Part shown: positions 6,799 through 13,619 of the stretch, in pieces
Numbering within the stretch: the stretch's first letter is position 1
Layout of the letters: each line of letters opens with the position of its first letter
NCBI GenBank assembly: GCA_023544495.1
Contig: JAMJFV010000026.1
Span: 1-17,191, forward strand
Length of the DNA stretch: 17,191 bases
Origin: ANME-2 cluster archaeon
GTDB taxonomy: Archaea > Halobacteriota > Methanosarcinia > Methanosarcinales > Methanocomedenaceae
Direction: 5' to 3'
Notes under the pieces: model-generated
The model's input: only the letters and a program-made list of their open reading frames with translations
Told to the model about the DNA's origin: nothing
The model's database searches: none
Made by a program: the position numbers and the translations under genes

Positions 6799-7689
6799 AT
6801 GGGCGACAAAGATGTGATAATCAAGACAGCTGCCGAGATTGCCAGTAAGATATCAGCTTCGGCTATAATTATAATGTCTGATGATATATCCCCTGATTTT
6901 GAGGTAGACATTCCTGTACTTGTTGCCTCTCCCCATGCCATGTTGGCAATATATCCTGCTTTTGAAGACGGGAAGTTCGAAGATGAAAAGAACCCGGCCG
7001 AAAAACTCCAGACCCTGTCCAAAACCCTGTACCACAAGGTGTCCACAGGAACCGAATACATTACCGATGCTTCTGCAACCGCATTTATTAATGACCTGCT
7101 ATCGGGTGAAAAGATAGTAGGGGTCATTTCCTATGGAGGAACTTCCAGCATTCTGGTACATGACCTGAAAGAGAACAACATGGTAAAAGAACTCAAAGCG
7201 TGTTCAGAACGGGTGAAGCTTAATGCCCTGCGCTCGGTGTTGTCCATTGCTATGGGTCTGGGTGCATACGGCAGGGAAGGGAAGTCTGTTGGTACAGCGT
7301 TCATCATTGGTGATGCTGAAGAAGTTATGAAACGCTCTCATCAACTGGTACTGAATCCGTACCTGGGCCAATCTCCTGAATCATCGTATATCTGCGATAC
7401 GAACACATGGGAAACCGTTAAGGAATTCGCCCAGCTGGACGGTGTGTTCATACTGGATGGTAATGGCTATATTCAGGCAGGCGGGCGTTACCTTGATGTG
7501 AACGCCAGGGAAGTGTTGACCAAGAAAGGGCTTGGCGGGAGGCATGCTTCAGCCGCTGCCATTACCAGGGATACAGAGGCTGTTGCAATAACGGTCTCTG
7601 AAAGTGACGGTGTGGTCAGGATATACAGGGACGGTATCCAGATAATGGAACTCGACCCAAGGGTCACAAAAGTATCGCGTTATTGTTAG
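6799..7689 (+). CDS. dacZ: Archaeal diadenylate cyclase (c-di-AMP synthase)
   Basis: This 296-residue protein has an N-terminal alpha/beta domain (about 1-130) and a C-terminal DAC domain (about 135-285). The domain shows VKLNALRSVLSIAMGLG, the GKSVGTAFIIGD core strand, the DGA-type motif as DGVFILDGNG (Asp214) and the RHR-type motif as GGRHASAAAITR (Arg248, His249). VAITVSESDGVVRIY follows. This layout fits archaeal DacZ, which condenses two ATP into cyclic di-AMP, an essential signal for osmotic and potassium control in archaea studied so far. AAGGA at 6787-6791 gives a ribosome binding site seven bases before ATG 6799. The 92-base gap upstream contains AT-rich stretches that could hold its own promoter. 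Confidence 0.85.
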   Translation: MGDKDVIIKTAAEIASKISASAIIIMSDDISPDFEVDIPVLVASPHAMLAIYPAFEDGKFEDEKNPAEKLQTLSKTLYHKVSTGTEYITDASATAFINDLLSGEKIVGVISYGGTSSILVHDLKENNMVKELKACSERVKLNALRSVLSIAMGLGAYGREGKSVGTAFIIGDAEEVMKRSHQLVLNPYLGQSPESSYICDTNTWETVKEFAQLDGVFILDGNGYIQAGGRYLDVNAREVLTKKGLGGRHASAAAITRDTEAVAITVSESDGVVRIYRDGIQIMELDPRVTKVSRYC

Positions 7690-7703
7690 AACCGGGTGTT
7701 ATC

Positions 7704-8513
7704 TTGTTACACAACATTAGGCACTCAAAGATCCTGCTTATCACAGCCCTGTTGATCGTTGCTTTTTTCGGTGGCGGCTGCCTGGATAATAAAACTCCGG
7801 AACCGATAGACCTGGAACCGGGCAATCCTGGTATTTATGAATTGACCCCTCCTCCTGACAATGTAACAAACATCACCACGTTCTTCCTGTATGCCAATAA
7901 TACCGTAAAGGCCGTAATACCAGTTATCAATGTTTCCGCAATGGACATTGTCATACCTGAAAAAATTACCAGTTCTACCGGTACGAAAGGACCTATCATT
8001 GATGATATTGTAGTGTATGGCGGAACATATCCCTACGCAGACCACTCAAATCCAGGTGCTTTTTCCGATCTATCCTTTAATTCTACCCATACCAGTTTAC
8101 GGGAAAAAAATATCATCCACCTTGACTTTGAGCGGCCAATGACCGGTTTCGTAGCCTATTCTTTCACATGGGAAAACGACCAGTTCTACCACTTCCTCTC
8201 GAGAAATGAAACCGTTACCGTATTATTACCTGAAGGATATGATACCGGCAATGTGATTTTGGGCACTCCCAGGCCAAAACCTGACAACAGGTCAATTGAT
8301 CGTGAAGGCAGGGTGCGGCTTGTATGGGATGCAACCTACCCGGCCCATACGTCCATTATGGTAAAATATTACAAATCATCACTCCCCACGATAATAAGCA
8401 TACTGGTTACAGTCATGGGGGCAACTGCACTGGTCACCGCTGTTTATTTTAATTTCCAGATACGCAAATTACGACGAATACGGGAATTCATGGAATCCAA
8501 AGTAAAAAAGTAA
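7704..8513 (+). CDS. DUF5803-like lipoprotein with C-terminal membrane helix
   Basis: This protein has 269 residues from the TTG at 7704. I prefer this start to the TTG at 7683 because GGTG at 7695-7698 sits five bases upstream, and the frame then begins just before a basic stretch and signal helix. The helix (about 9-22) ends in FFGGGC, so Cys26 may be lipidated. An extracellular beta-rich region follows. A second helix, PTIISILVTVMGATALVTAV, lies near the C-terminus with a basic tail RKLRR. This lipobox-plus-C-terminal-helix plan and the TGFVAYSFTWEN segment resemble haloarchaeal DUF5803 proteins. It begins 14 bases after dacZ, so co-transcription is likely and a link to envelope or osmotic control is possible. 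Confidence 0.7.
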   Translation: MLHNIRHSKILLITALLIVAFFGGGCLDNKTPEPIDLEPGNPGIYELTPPPDNVTNITTFFLYANNTVKAVIPVINVSAMDIVIPEKITSSTGTKGPIIDDIVVYGGTYPYADHSNPGAFSDLSFNSTHTSLREKNIIHLDFERPMTGFVAYSFTWENDQFYHFLSRNETVTVLLPEGYDTGNVILGTPRPKPDNRSIDREGRVRLVWDATYPAHTSIMVKYYKSSLPTIISILVTVMGATALVTAVYFNFQIRKLRRIREFMESKVKK

Positions 8514-8518
8514 CGGTA

Positions 8519-9259
8519 TCAGATAATAAATTCCATACCGTCCTTTCCGAGTGGCCATTCCATGATGGCTTTGGCATGGGGAGGATACATGTGGCTGACA
8601 TGGGTGAATACTATCTCCTTTGCACCAAGTCTTTGTCCCAGTTCAAGAGCCTCTTTAGCATTCATGTGTTTTACCAGCTTAATGTTCGGGGGCGTGATAG
8701 CATCAATTACCAGCAGGTCGGTATCCTGCATGATATCCAGGCTCTGTTGTGGTATACTCGAATTAGTATCTCCGGTTATGACCACTTTCTTATTACCTTC
8801 ATTGACCAGCACACCAGCTGATTCCTTGATAGGCGGGTGGTTTACCGGGAACAGGGTAAACGTGAGCCCTGCGAGTTCAAAGGGTTCGAAAAACGTAACA
8901 TTATGCCGAACAGGGTTCAGGAATCCCAGGTATTGCAGGATATAGTCTAGCGTACCATTCAGCCCGTACACAGGTACATGGTTCTGGACCCGGTGAAAGT
9001 CACCGAAACCCGCATAGTGATCATAATGGCCATGGGTCCAGATAACCCCGTCCACGCGGTCCAGCCCTCTGGATATCATCTGCCACCTGAGGTCCGGACT
9101 GGTATCTACCAGCACCTTGCCCCCTGGTCCTTCAAATAGCACGGAGAACCTGAGTCTCCGGCTTGGCCCCCCGTCAAGGGCATCTTGGCAGGCAGGGCAA
9201 TGACAACCTATCTTTGGGGTACCGATAGCATCACCGGTACCCAGTAGTACTACTTTCAT
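8519..9259 (-). CDS. PhnP-like metallo-beta-lactamase-fold hydrolase
   Basis: This 246-residue cytoplasmic protein has an intact metal site. The N-terminal GTGDAIGTPKIGCHCPAC has the glycine loop and extra cysteines typical of PhnP-type phosphodiesterases. THGHYDHYAG carries the HxHxDH motif (His76, His78, Asp80, His81). Further ligands are His in PVNHPPIKES, Asp in VITGDTNS and His in FTHVSHMYPPH. PhnP cleaves phosphoribosyl 1,2-cyclic phosphate, and related RNase Z proteins process tRNA ends. The actual substrate here is unknown; no phn genes are nearby. Its ATG overlaps the AAA+ stop codon in ATGA, so the two proteins are translationally coupled. Confidence 0.8.
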   Translation of the reverse strand: MKVVLLGTGDAIGTPKIGCHCPACQDALDGGPSRRLRFSVLFEGPGGKVLVDTSPDLRWQMISRGLDRVDGVIWTHGHYDHYAGFGDFHRVQNHVPVYGLNGTLDYILQYLGFLNPVRHNVTFFEPFELAGLTFTLFPVNHPPIKESAGVLVNEGNKKVVITGDTNSSIPQQSLDIMQDTDLLVIDAITPPNIKLVKHMNAKEALELGQRLGAKEIVFTHVSHMYPPHAKAIMEWPLGKDGMEFII

Positions 9260-10530
9260 GGTGTACCTTCGAGCATGTAACTGAATGCATTTCGTTTATT
9301 GAATTCACCCACTGCCCTTACCAGGTCTTCCTGGGTCAGGACGAGTCTGTCATCCATCAGTGCATTCAATACTGCTTCGCGTACCACCATCCGCAGATCA
9401 GAACCCGAATACCCTTCAGTCATTGCTGCTATCTCTGTCTGGTCAAAAGTACCGTCGATCCCAGCCAGCACATATTCCAGTATCTTTTGCCGCATCTCCT
9501 CATCAGGCAGGGGGAAATCCACTATATCGTCGAACCGTCTCCATGCAGCACTGTCGAGCAACTGCGGATGGTTGGTGGCAGCGATGAGCAAGACTCCGTG
9601 TTTTACCAGGCTTATATTATCAATGGCCTTCAGCAGGGTGTTGACCGCCCGTTTCAGGGCTGCATGTTCATCAGAGGACCGGGTTTTGGCTATGAAATCA
9701 AATTCGTCTATGAAAAGGATACAGGGACTCAAAGCTTTTGCAAGTTCGAACACCCGGTCAATGTTCTTGGCTGTTTCGCCAAGGTACTGGTCAGTTATCA
9801 TGGACAGTTTGACCTCTACAAAGGGCACCTTCAATTTACCTGACATGGCCTTGGCAGTGGAGGTCTTGCCTGTGCCCGGGGGACCTACGAATAGCAATTT
9901 ACCAATTTCAATAAGTCCTATCTTAGTCAGATATTCCCTGAACTGTATAGCCTTGACCATCTTTTCAACTTCGTCCTTCTGGTCCTGGTTCAGTACTAAT
10001 CGGTCAAGGGTCTGTTCTATTTCGTCGGGAACCATGATATGTGCCAGCTTGAGCACATCCTCGGAATCCTTCTCGCCGCTGATCTTGAGAATTAATGAAT
10101 CTATCCACTGGCGGCTAACCTCCTTAGGTTCATTTTTCTGACTTGCTTCCTCATAGCTGACACCCAATGTGTCATAGTTCTCATAGAAATGTGCAAGTAC
10201 CGGGTTGTTCTTAATATGTTCTCTACCATGTTCGTGTTTGGCCAGCCACTTTACTCCAAGGTCAAATATCGTAAGTTTTAGTTGTGAACCAAATTCTTCA
10301 TATGACAAGAATGGAAGGGACTTTGCTATTTCAACCGGATTTATAATTTTATACAGTTGTGTCAGGTCCTTAGCCTTAATGTTTATAGGACGCTTTACTG
10401 TACCTTCTTTATTGTCCCAGTAATGCTTCCTTATATTGGCAGGCAGGTCATCCACCTGAAGTTCACGTGTCTTGTTATAAATCTCAGCCGTTAAGACCAG
10501 TTCAGTGGTTTTTAGTTTTTCATCATCCAT
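9256..10530 (-). CDS. AAA+ ATPase with an uncharacterised N-terminal domain
   Basis: This 424-residue protein has one AAA+ module at about 170-400. Walker A is GPPGTGKT (216-223) and Walker B is ILFIDEFDF (271-279). Sensor 1 lies in AATNH (Asn320), Arg-finger candidates in RRFDD (331-332) and the sensor 2 region in GYSGSDLR (373-380). The motor resembles proteasomal/Cdc48/katanin-type AAA proteins, which thread or remodel proteins as hexamers. Residues 1-165 are a mixed, charged domain with no family I recognise, probably selecting the substrate or partner. No transmembrane helix is seen. It is the first gene of an operon with the PhnP-like hydrolase. The start ATG 10530 is preceded by GATGGTTA, a weak ribosome binding site. 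Confidence 0.8.
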   Translation of the reverse strand: MDDEKLKTTELVLTAEIYNKTRELQVDDLPANIRKHYWDNKEGTVKRPINIKAKDLTQLYKIINPVEIAKSLPFLSYEEFGSQLKLTIFDLGVKWLAKHEHGREHIKNNPVLAHFYENYDTLGVSYEEASQKNEPKEVSRQWIDSLILKISGEKDSEDVLKLAHIMVPDEIEQTLDRLVLNQDQKDEVEKMVKAIQFREYLTKIGLIEIGKLLFVGPPGTGKTSTAKAMSGKLKVPFVEVKLSMITDQYLGETAKNIDRVFELAKALSPCILFIDEFDFIAKTRSSDEHAALKRAVNTLLKAIDNISLVKHGVLLIAATNHPQLLDSAAWRRFDDIVDFPLPDEEMRQKILEYVLAGIDGTFDQTEIAAMTEGYSGSDLRMVVREAVLNALMDDRLVLTQEDLVRAVGEFNKRNAFSYMLEGTP

Positions 10531-10615
10531 TAACCATCAATTCCAAATTTAAATTAAAAGCAATTTAATGGTTATATTGATGTATATACGTTTCTAACAA
10601 AAGTGTTCAAAATGT

Positions 10616-10643
10616 ATAGATATCTATTTTTATTAAATAAAAA
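10616..10643. repeat. Two adjacent AT-rich palindromes between AAA+ and UPF0058 genes
   Basis: ATAGATATCTAT (10616-10627) is a perfect 12-base palindrome. It is followed directly by TTTTTATTAAATAAAAA (10627-10643), a palindrome with 8-base arms around one base. They lie in the AT-rich gap 10531-10752, upstream of the AAA+ gene and downstream of UPF0058. They could be an operator or a terminator, but base composition alone makes such palindromes likely. The remaining gap holds no gene that I can support. Confidence 0.35.
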
Positions 10644-10752
10644 ACTGAATACATAAAAATAAAATAAAAGAATAATGATTAATATATGAAATAATAAATC
10701 AATATCAATAATAACATGACAGAAAGTACAGAAGACGCTATATAAATATCAC

Positions 10753-11037
10753 TTACCCTAAGTGTCCACCATCATTAAACGTCTTCGCAGCAAGTTCGTT
10801 CATACGTATTGAAGTTCTGCCCATACCAGAATATTCGTCCTCTGATATCACATTTGCAATCTCACTGCCAAGAATGAAAATTGCATGTTTATGTTCGGCC
10901 TTGCTACGATGTACGTGTACCGGAGTTATTCCCAAATTATTATATACATCAAAATTGGCAGAATCATCAGTACTTTCAAAAAACGTCTTCATTTGTGCCA
11001 TCAGGGTATGTAGTTGAATCAGTTCTTCCTTATGCAT
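10753..11037 (-). CDS. UPF0058 family protein
   Basis: This 94-residue protein matches the archaeal UPF0058 family. The N-terminal HKEELIQLHTLMAQMK and the highly conserved GITPVHVHRSKAEHKHAIF segment (37-55), rich in His and Lys, are diagnostic. The family is small, soluble and widespread in euryarchaea; its function is not known to me. The invariant HVHRSKAEHKHA suggests binding of nucleic acid or metal, as inference. A GGAGG lies about nine bases before ATG 11037. Its promoter contains a palindrome across the TATA box, suggesting regulation. It is probably monocistronic. Confidence 0.85.
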   Translation of the reverse strand: MHKEELIQLHTLMAQMKTFFESTDDSANFDVYNNLGITPVHVHRSKAEHKHAIFILGSEIANVISEDEYSGMGRTSIRMNELAAKTFNDGGHLG

Positions 11038-11072
11038 CGGTTCCCAACCTCCAAATCGATAAACCTATTAAT

Positions 11073-11097
11073 GTGTGAATACAGATTTATATCACAC
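11073..11097 (-). promoter_or_regulatory. TATA box flanked by an inverted repeat (likely operator)
   Basis: GTGTGA (11073-11078) and TCACAC (11092-11097) are perfect inverted 6-base arms enclosing ATTTATAT (11085-11092), the apparent TATA box of the UPF0058 gene. A regulator bound here would block TBP/TFB. The start codon lies about 36 bases downstream on the minus strand, leaving a leader with a GGAGG site. Confidence 0.45.
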
Positions 11098-11235
11098 TAT
11101 TGAAATATCATTCTCTAGCCAGTACAAAAAAGGTTTTGTCGGAATGTTACTTCCTATCAGTATAAATTAAGGTTTCCTATTTAATCTTCATGATTAATGT
11201 TAAAAAAGACCATTACACAAGGTTAAAATTTAATA

Positions 11236-11988
11236 ATGGTATATTACTACAAAATGCCATACGCCACATTTGACCGTGACACTTTCACGGCACGAACCGG
11301 ACTGGGCCCTGACATGCATGTACTCAACATCGGCCCTGATTATATTACGCCAGTCCGGATTGCACGAAATGTCGAAACCACTGTCGTCACTGCCATTTCA
11401 CATCCGGGATATGCCCGAGGCATGGCAGCAACGTCCTCGGGGACTCTTACTCCGGTTGTGTCCGAATATGCCCGGCTGCCTTTCAAAAATGCTTCTTTTG
11501 ACATTATATTCTCCTACCATGCCCTGAACAATATCCCTTCAAATGAGGTGCCGGGCATGCTGGCTGAAGCAGTCCGGTTACTGAAGGATAACTGCAGGAT
11601 GGCTTTACTGGTATGGTCACTGAAGCCAACCAATAAGGCTCAATCCTCACATATGATGCTGCTGGAGATTCTGAACCGGTTAGGAATTATCCATCTGCAC
11701 TCTTTTGACAACATTTCAAGATGGCTGGAGGCAACCGGGTTCGAGGAAATAACCATGGAGCTGGTTACCGACCAGATACAGGTTCCCGATGACTGGGTAC
11801 ACTCACATATAACGCGCCTGGAACACATTACTGGTGAGCATGGAAATGACCCCGGACTTACAGATATACGTGAGGTACTGGATTCCTATAGATCGCATGT
11901 TAAGGAATTTGGTGAAGAATTGCTGCCTTCCATACAGTTCACTGCCAATCGCCGTGCAGGACTTTCAGGTATTGATATGGTAATTTGA
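11236..11988 (+). CDS. Divergent class I SAM-dependent methyltransferase-like protein
   Basis: This 250-residue protein has a Rossmann-like methyltransferase fold (about 25-180). Motif I is HVLNIGPDYITP, which lacks the normal GxGxG. The acidic end of strand 2 is absent (TTVVTAIS). The post-core part SEYARLPFKNASFDIIFSYHALNNIP is a typical motif II/III of UbiE/Methyltransf_11 proteins, and RLLKDNCRMALLVWS follows. It may still bind SAM or may have lost activity. The C-terminal 70 residues are helical and unassigned. ATG 11254 (MPYATFD) is an alternative start. An AT-rich TATA-like stretch at 11224-11234 would give a leaderless transcript near it. Confidence 0.65.
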   Translation: MVYYYKMPYATFDRDTFTARTGLGPDMHVLNIGPDYITPVRIARNVETTVVTAISHPGYARGMAATSSGTLTPVVSEYARLPFKNASFDIIFSYHALNNIPSNEVPGMLAEAVRLLKDNCRMALLVWSLKPTNKAQSSHMMLLEILNRLGIIHLHSFDNISRWLEATGFEEITMELVTDQIQVPDDWVHSHITRLEHITGEHGNDPGLTDIREVLDSYRSHVKEFGEELLPSIQFTANRRAGLSGIDMVI

Positions 11989-12061
11989 ACAGACCTGGAT
12001 ACAAAATGTTAAAGTATTAATCAGACCATATGGGAGTTATACAATACTTTGAGGAATGATT

Positions 12062-12286
12062 TTGTTTCCAACTAAAAAAGTTCAAACTATGGTCGGTCAG
12101 AATGTCCAGGTCGAGATGAAAGGGGGTCAGCATATCCTGGAGGGTACTCTGGTGAGTGCTGATGAATATTTGAATATGCATCTTATCAATACCGTGGAGA
12201 TTGTCAATGGTGAAAAATCCAAATCGCTGGGATCAGTGGTACTGAGAGGTAATAATATAATAATCATTAACCCGGTACAAAATTAG
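12062..12286 (+). CDS. Archaeal Sm-like (LSm) RNA-binding protein
   Basis: This protein has 74 residues from the TTG at 12062. The Sm1 motif runs through VGQNVQVEMKGG and LEGTLVSADEYLNMHL, and the Sm2 motif is VVLRGNNIIIINP. These build the six- or seven-membered ring that binds U-rich RNA. I chose TTG 12062 over the ATG at 12056 because GAGG at 12051-12054 abuts that ATG with no usable spacing. The same GAGG stands seven bases before the TTG. Archaeal LSm proteins often begin with Met-Phe-Pro, as this start gives. The next gene starts eight bases after the stop, so the two are co-transcribed. Confidence 0.85.
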   Translation: MFPTKKVQTMVGQNVQVEMKGGQHILEGTLVSADEYLNMHLINTVEIVNGEKSKSLGSVVLRGNNIIIINPVQN

Positions 12287-12294
12287 GAGCTTCA

Positions 12295-12633
12295 ATGCCA
12301 GAAAAGGAAATGCTTGAAATTATAAATTCCCATAGGGAAGGAATACTCCAGAGCGAGATCAGGAAATTAATGGAGATTGACAGCAAGAAATGTTCCAGAA
12401 TTGTCAACAAACTGATGAAGGAACACCTGATACGCAGGGAGGATGAACTGGCCGAGGGCAGAAAAACCTACAGGTTGTTTCCTATCGGATTCACCGGTCC
12501 CAGTGAGAGACATTTGAAATTGATCGCAAATGGCATATTCAGTCCGTGCACGGGCTGTGACCTTGAGTGTTATCCTGAAACCTGTTATCGTTTAAATGGG
12601 TGGGTGCTGGCAGTCATTGCAGAAGAAGCTTGA
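12295..12633 (+). CDS. Winged-helix protein with a four-cysteine cluster (RPC34/TFE-beta-like layout)
   Basis: This 112-residue protein has a winged helix at about 1-65: helices ILQSEIRKLMEI and KKCSRIVNKLMKEHLI, then a wing ending RKTYRLF. A short C-terminal module holds CTGCDLECYPETC (Cys85, 88, 92, 97) followed by YRLNGWV. A winged helix followed by four Cys and an aromatic Trp segment recalls eukaryal RPC34/RPC39 and archaeal TFE-beta, whose cluster is [4Fe-4S]; the Cys spacing differs. The alternative is a MarR/Lrp-like regulator with a redox cluster. AGGAG at 12285-12289 overlaps the LSm stop and gives a good ribosome binding site. The 3' end overlaps the convergent SLOG gene by 20 bases. 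Confidence 0.7.
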   Translation: MPEKEMLEIINSHREGILQSEIRKLMEIDSKKCSRIVNKLMKEHLIRREDELAEGRKTYRLFPIGFTGPSERHLKLIANGIFSPCTGCDLECYPETCYRLNGWVLAVIAEEA

Positions 12634-13081
12634 AAACCATATCTATAGCAGTTTTTGGATCCTTTGCAATAACCACTCCTGGTATTTCCCAGCCGCCCCG
12701 CAGGGATATTACTGTTTTTCCCATTGCCAGACCGAGAGCTATCTCTGATAAGGTCCCAAATTCCCCGCCCACGGCAATGAGCACGTCTGAAGAACCCGCC
12801 ACAATGGCATTGCGAGCATGGCCCATACCCGTAACAATTGCTATGTCCACATATGGATTGGCATCATCTTTCTGGTCACCAGGCAACAGCCCTACCGTAG
12901 TACCTCCTCCATTCCTGGCACCCAGACAGGCAGATTCCATAACACCGCCCAGTCCTCCGCATACCAGCACTGCCCCGCGCCTGGCTATCTCCCGCCCAAC
13001 ATCATAGGCTGTATCCGCTTCTTCGGGGGTACAGGAACCTGCCCCAATGACACCTATCTGGAATGTTCTTTGCTGAAGCAT
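12614..13081 (-). CDS. TIGR00725 family SLOG/LOG-like protein
   Basis: This 155-residue Rossmann-like protein resembles the TIGR00725 group of the SLOG (LOG, DprA-like) superfamily. VIGAGSC (11-17) is the nucleotide-binding loop. GGLGGVMESACLGAR (42-56), GMGHARN (85-91) and GGEFGTLSEIALGLAMGK (105-122) are the characteristic glycine motifs, the last matching the GGxGTxxE signature. LOG proteins remove ribose phosphate from nucleotides, and other members only bind nucleotides. The role here is unknown; it is not a lysine decarboxylase despite older names. Its ATG lies seven bases after the pilin-like gene stop, making it the last gene of the phosphatase/pilin operon. Confidence 0.8.
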   Translation of the reverse strand: MLQQRTFQIGVIGAGSCTPEEADTAYDVGREIARRGAVLVCGGLGGVMESACLGARNGGGTTVGLLPGDQKDDANPYVDIAIVTGMGHARNAIVAGSSDVLIAVGGEFGTLSEIALGLAMGKTVISLRGGWEIPGVVIAKDPKTAIDMVFKLLLQ

Positions 13082-13088
13082 TGATACA

Positions 13089-13595
13089 TCATATTCTGCG
13101 CTCGGGCGATGAAATTATCGTTCCTGAGGGACGGTGGTAAATGGTTACCACAAGCAGGTCTCCTGGGTTGAACTGGTCACTGTTGGTCCCCGCAATATTG
13201 AAATCTCCTTTATCACCCGGGTCCCAGATGTTATCATGTGTCTGGTTCGTCGGGGTACTCCACAATACGCCACCAACAGAATGAAGGAAACCGGGGGGTG
13301 TTCCGGCGACAGGCAGATCTATAAGATTCTTTTCCAGAGTCTTTCCATTAATACTAATCAAAATGCTTATCTCGGATACATTAAAGGACTGCCCGCCCCT
13401 GTGCACCAGTACCACTTCCTGATCGGACACATCAGCGCCCATGATCTCTATATCAGCGATCACAGGTTCGATCAAACTATGACTTCCCACCACTGCATAT
13501 ACAGCAGCAGAAAAGATAACCACTAAAAAGGTCATCAGGATAAGCCCTATAACCGGGGATATCCCGCTATCATTATCTATATTCAAGCCGTCCAT
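13089..13595 (-). CDS. Archaeal type IV pilin-like protein
   Basis: This 168-residue protein has the archaeal pilin N-terminus DSGISPVIGLILMTFLVVIF (9-28). This is a short charged leader with the conserved SPVIG and a long hydrophobic helix to about residue 36. A prepilin peptidase would cut near Gly11/Ile12. The remainder is a beta-rich domain with DPGDKGDF and NPGDLLVVTIYH segments common in these pilin-like proteins. It could be a pilin subunit or a minor surface component; no assembly ATPase is in view. A GGAATAGGA precedes ATG 13595. Co-transcription with the phosphatase-like gene upstream (24 bases away) suggests envelope placement. Confidence 0.8.
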   Translation of the reverse strand: MDGLNIDNDSGISPVIGLILMTFLVVIFSAAVYAVVGSHSLIEPVIADIEIMGADVSDQEVVLVHRGGQSFNVSEISILISINGKTLEKNLIDLPVAGTPPGFLHSVGGVLWSTPTNQTHDNIWDPGDKGDFNIAGTNSDQFNPGDLLVVTIYHRPSGTIISSPERRI

Positions 13596-13619
13596 TCCTA
13601 TTCCAACCTGGAAACAGGA

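Noticed and set aside
9299..10141. 280-codon plus-strand open frame
   Set aside because: It lies antisense to the AAA+ gene, whose motifs are clear; the frame is Ser-rich and low in structure, typical of a shadow.
10531..10574. TAACCAT / ATGGTTA inverted arms before the AAA+ gene
   Set aside because: Only seven bases, 30 bases apart, in an AT-rich region; not distinguishable from chance.
10716..10745. Nine-residue plus-strand frame (MTESTEDAI) in the AT-rich gap
   Set aside because: Too short, with no ribosome binding site and no sign of a leader-peptide mechanism.
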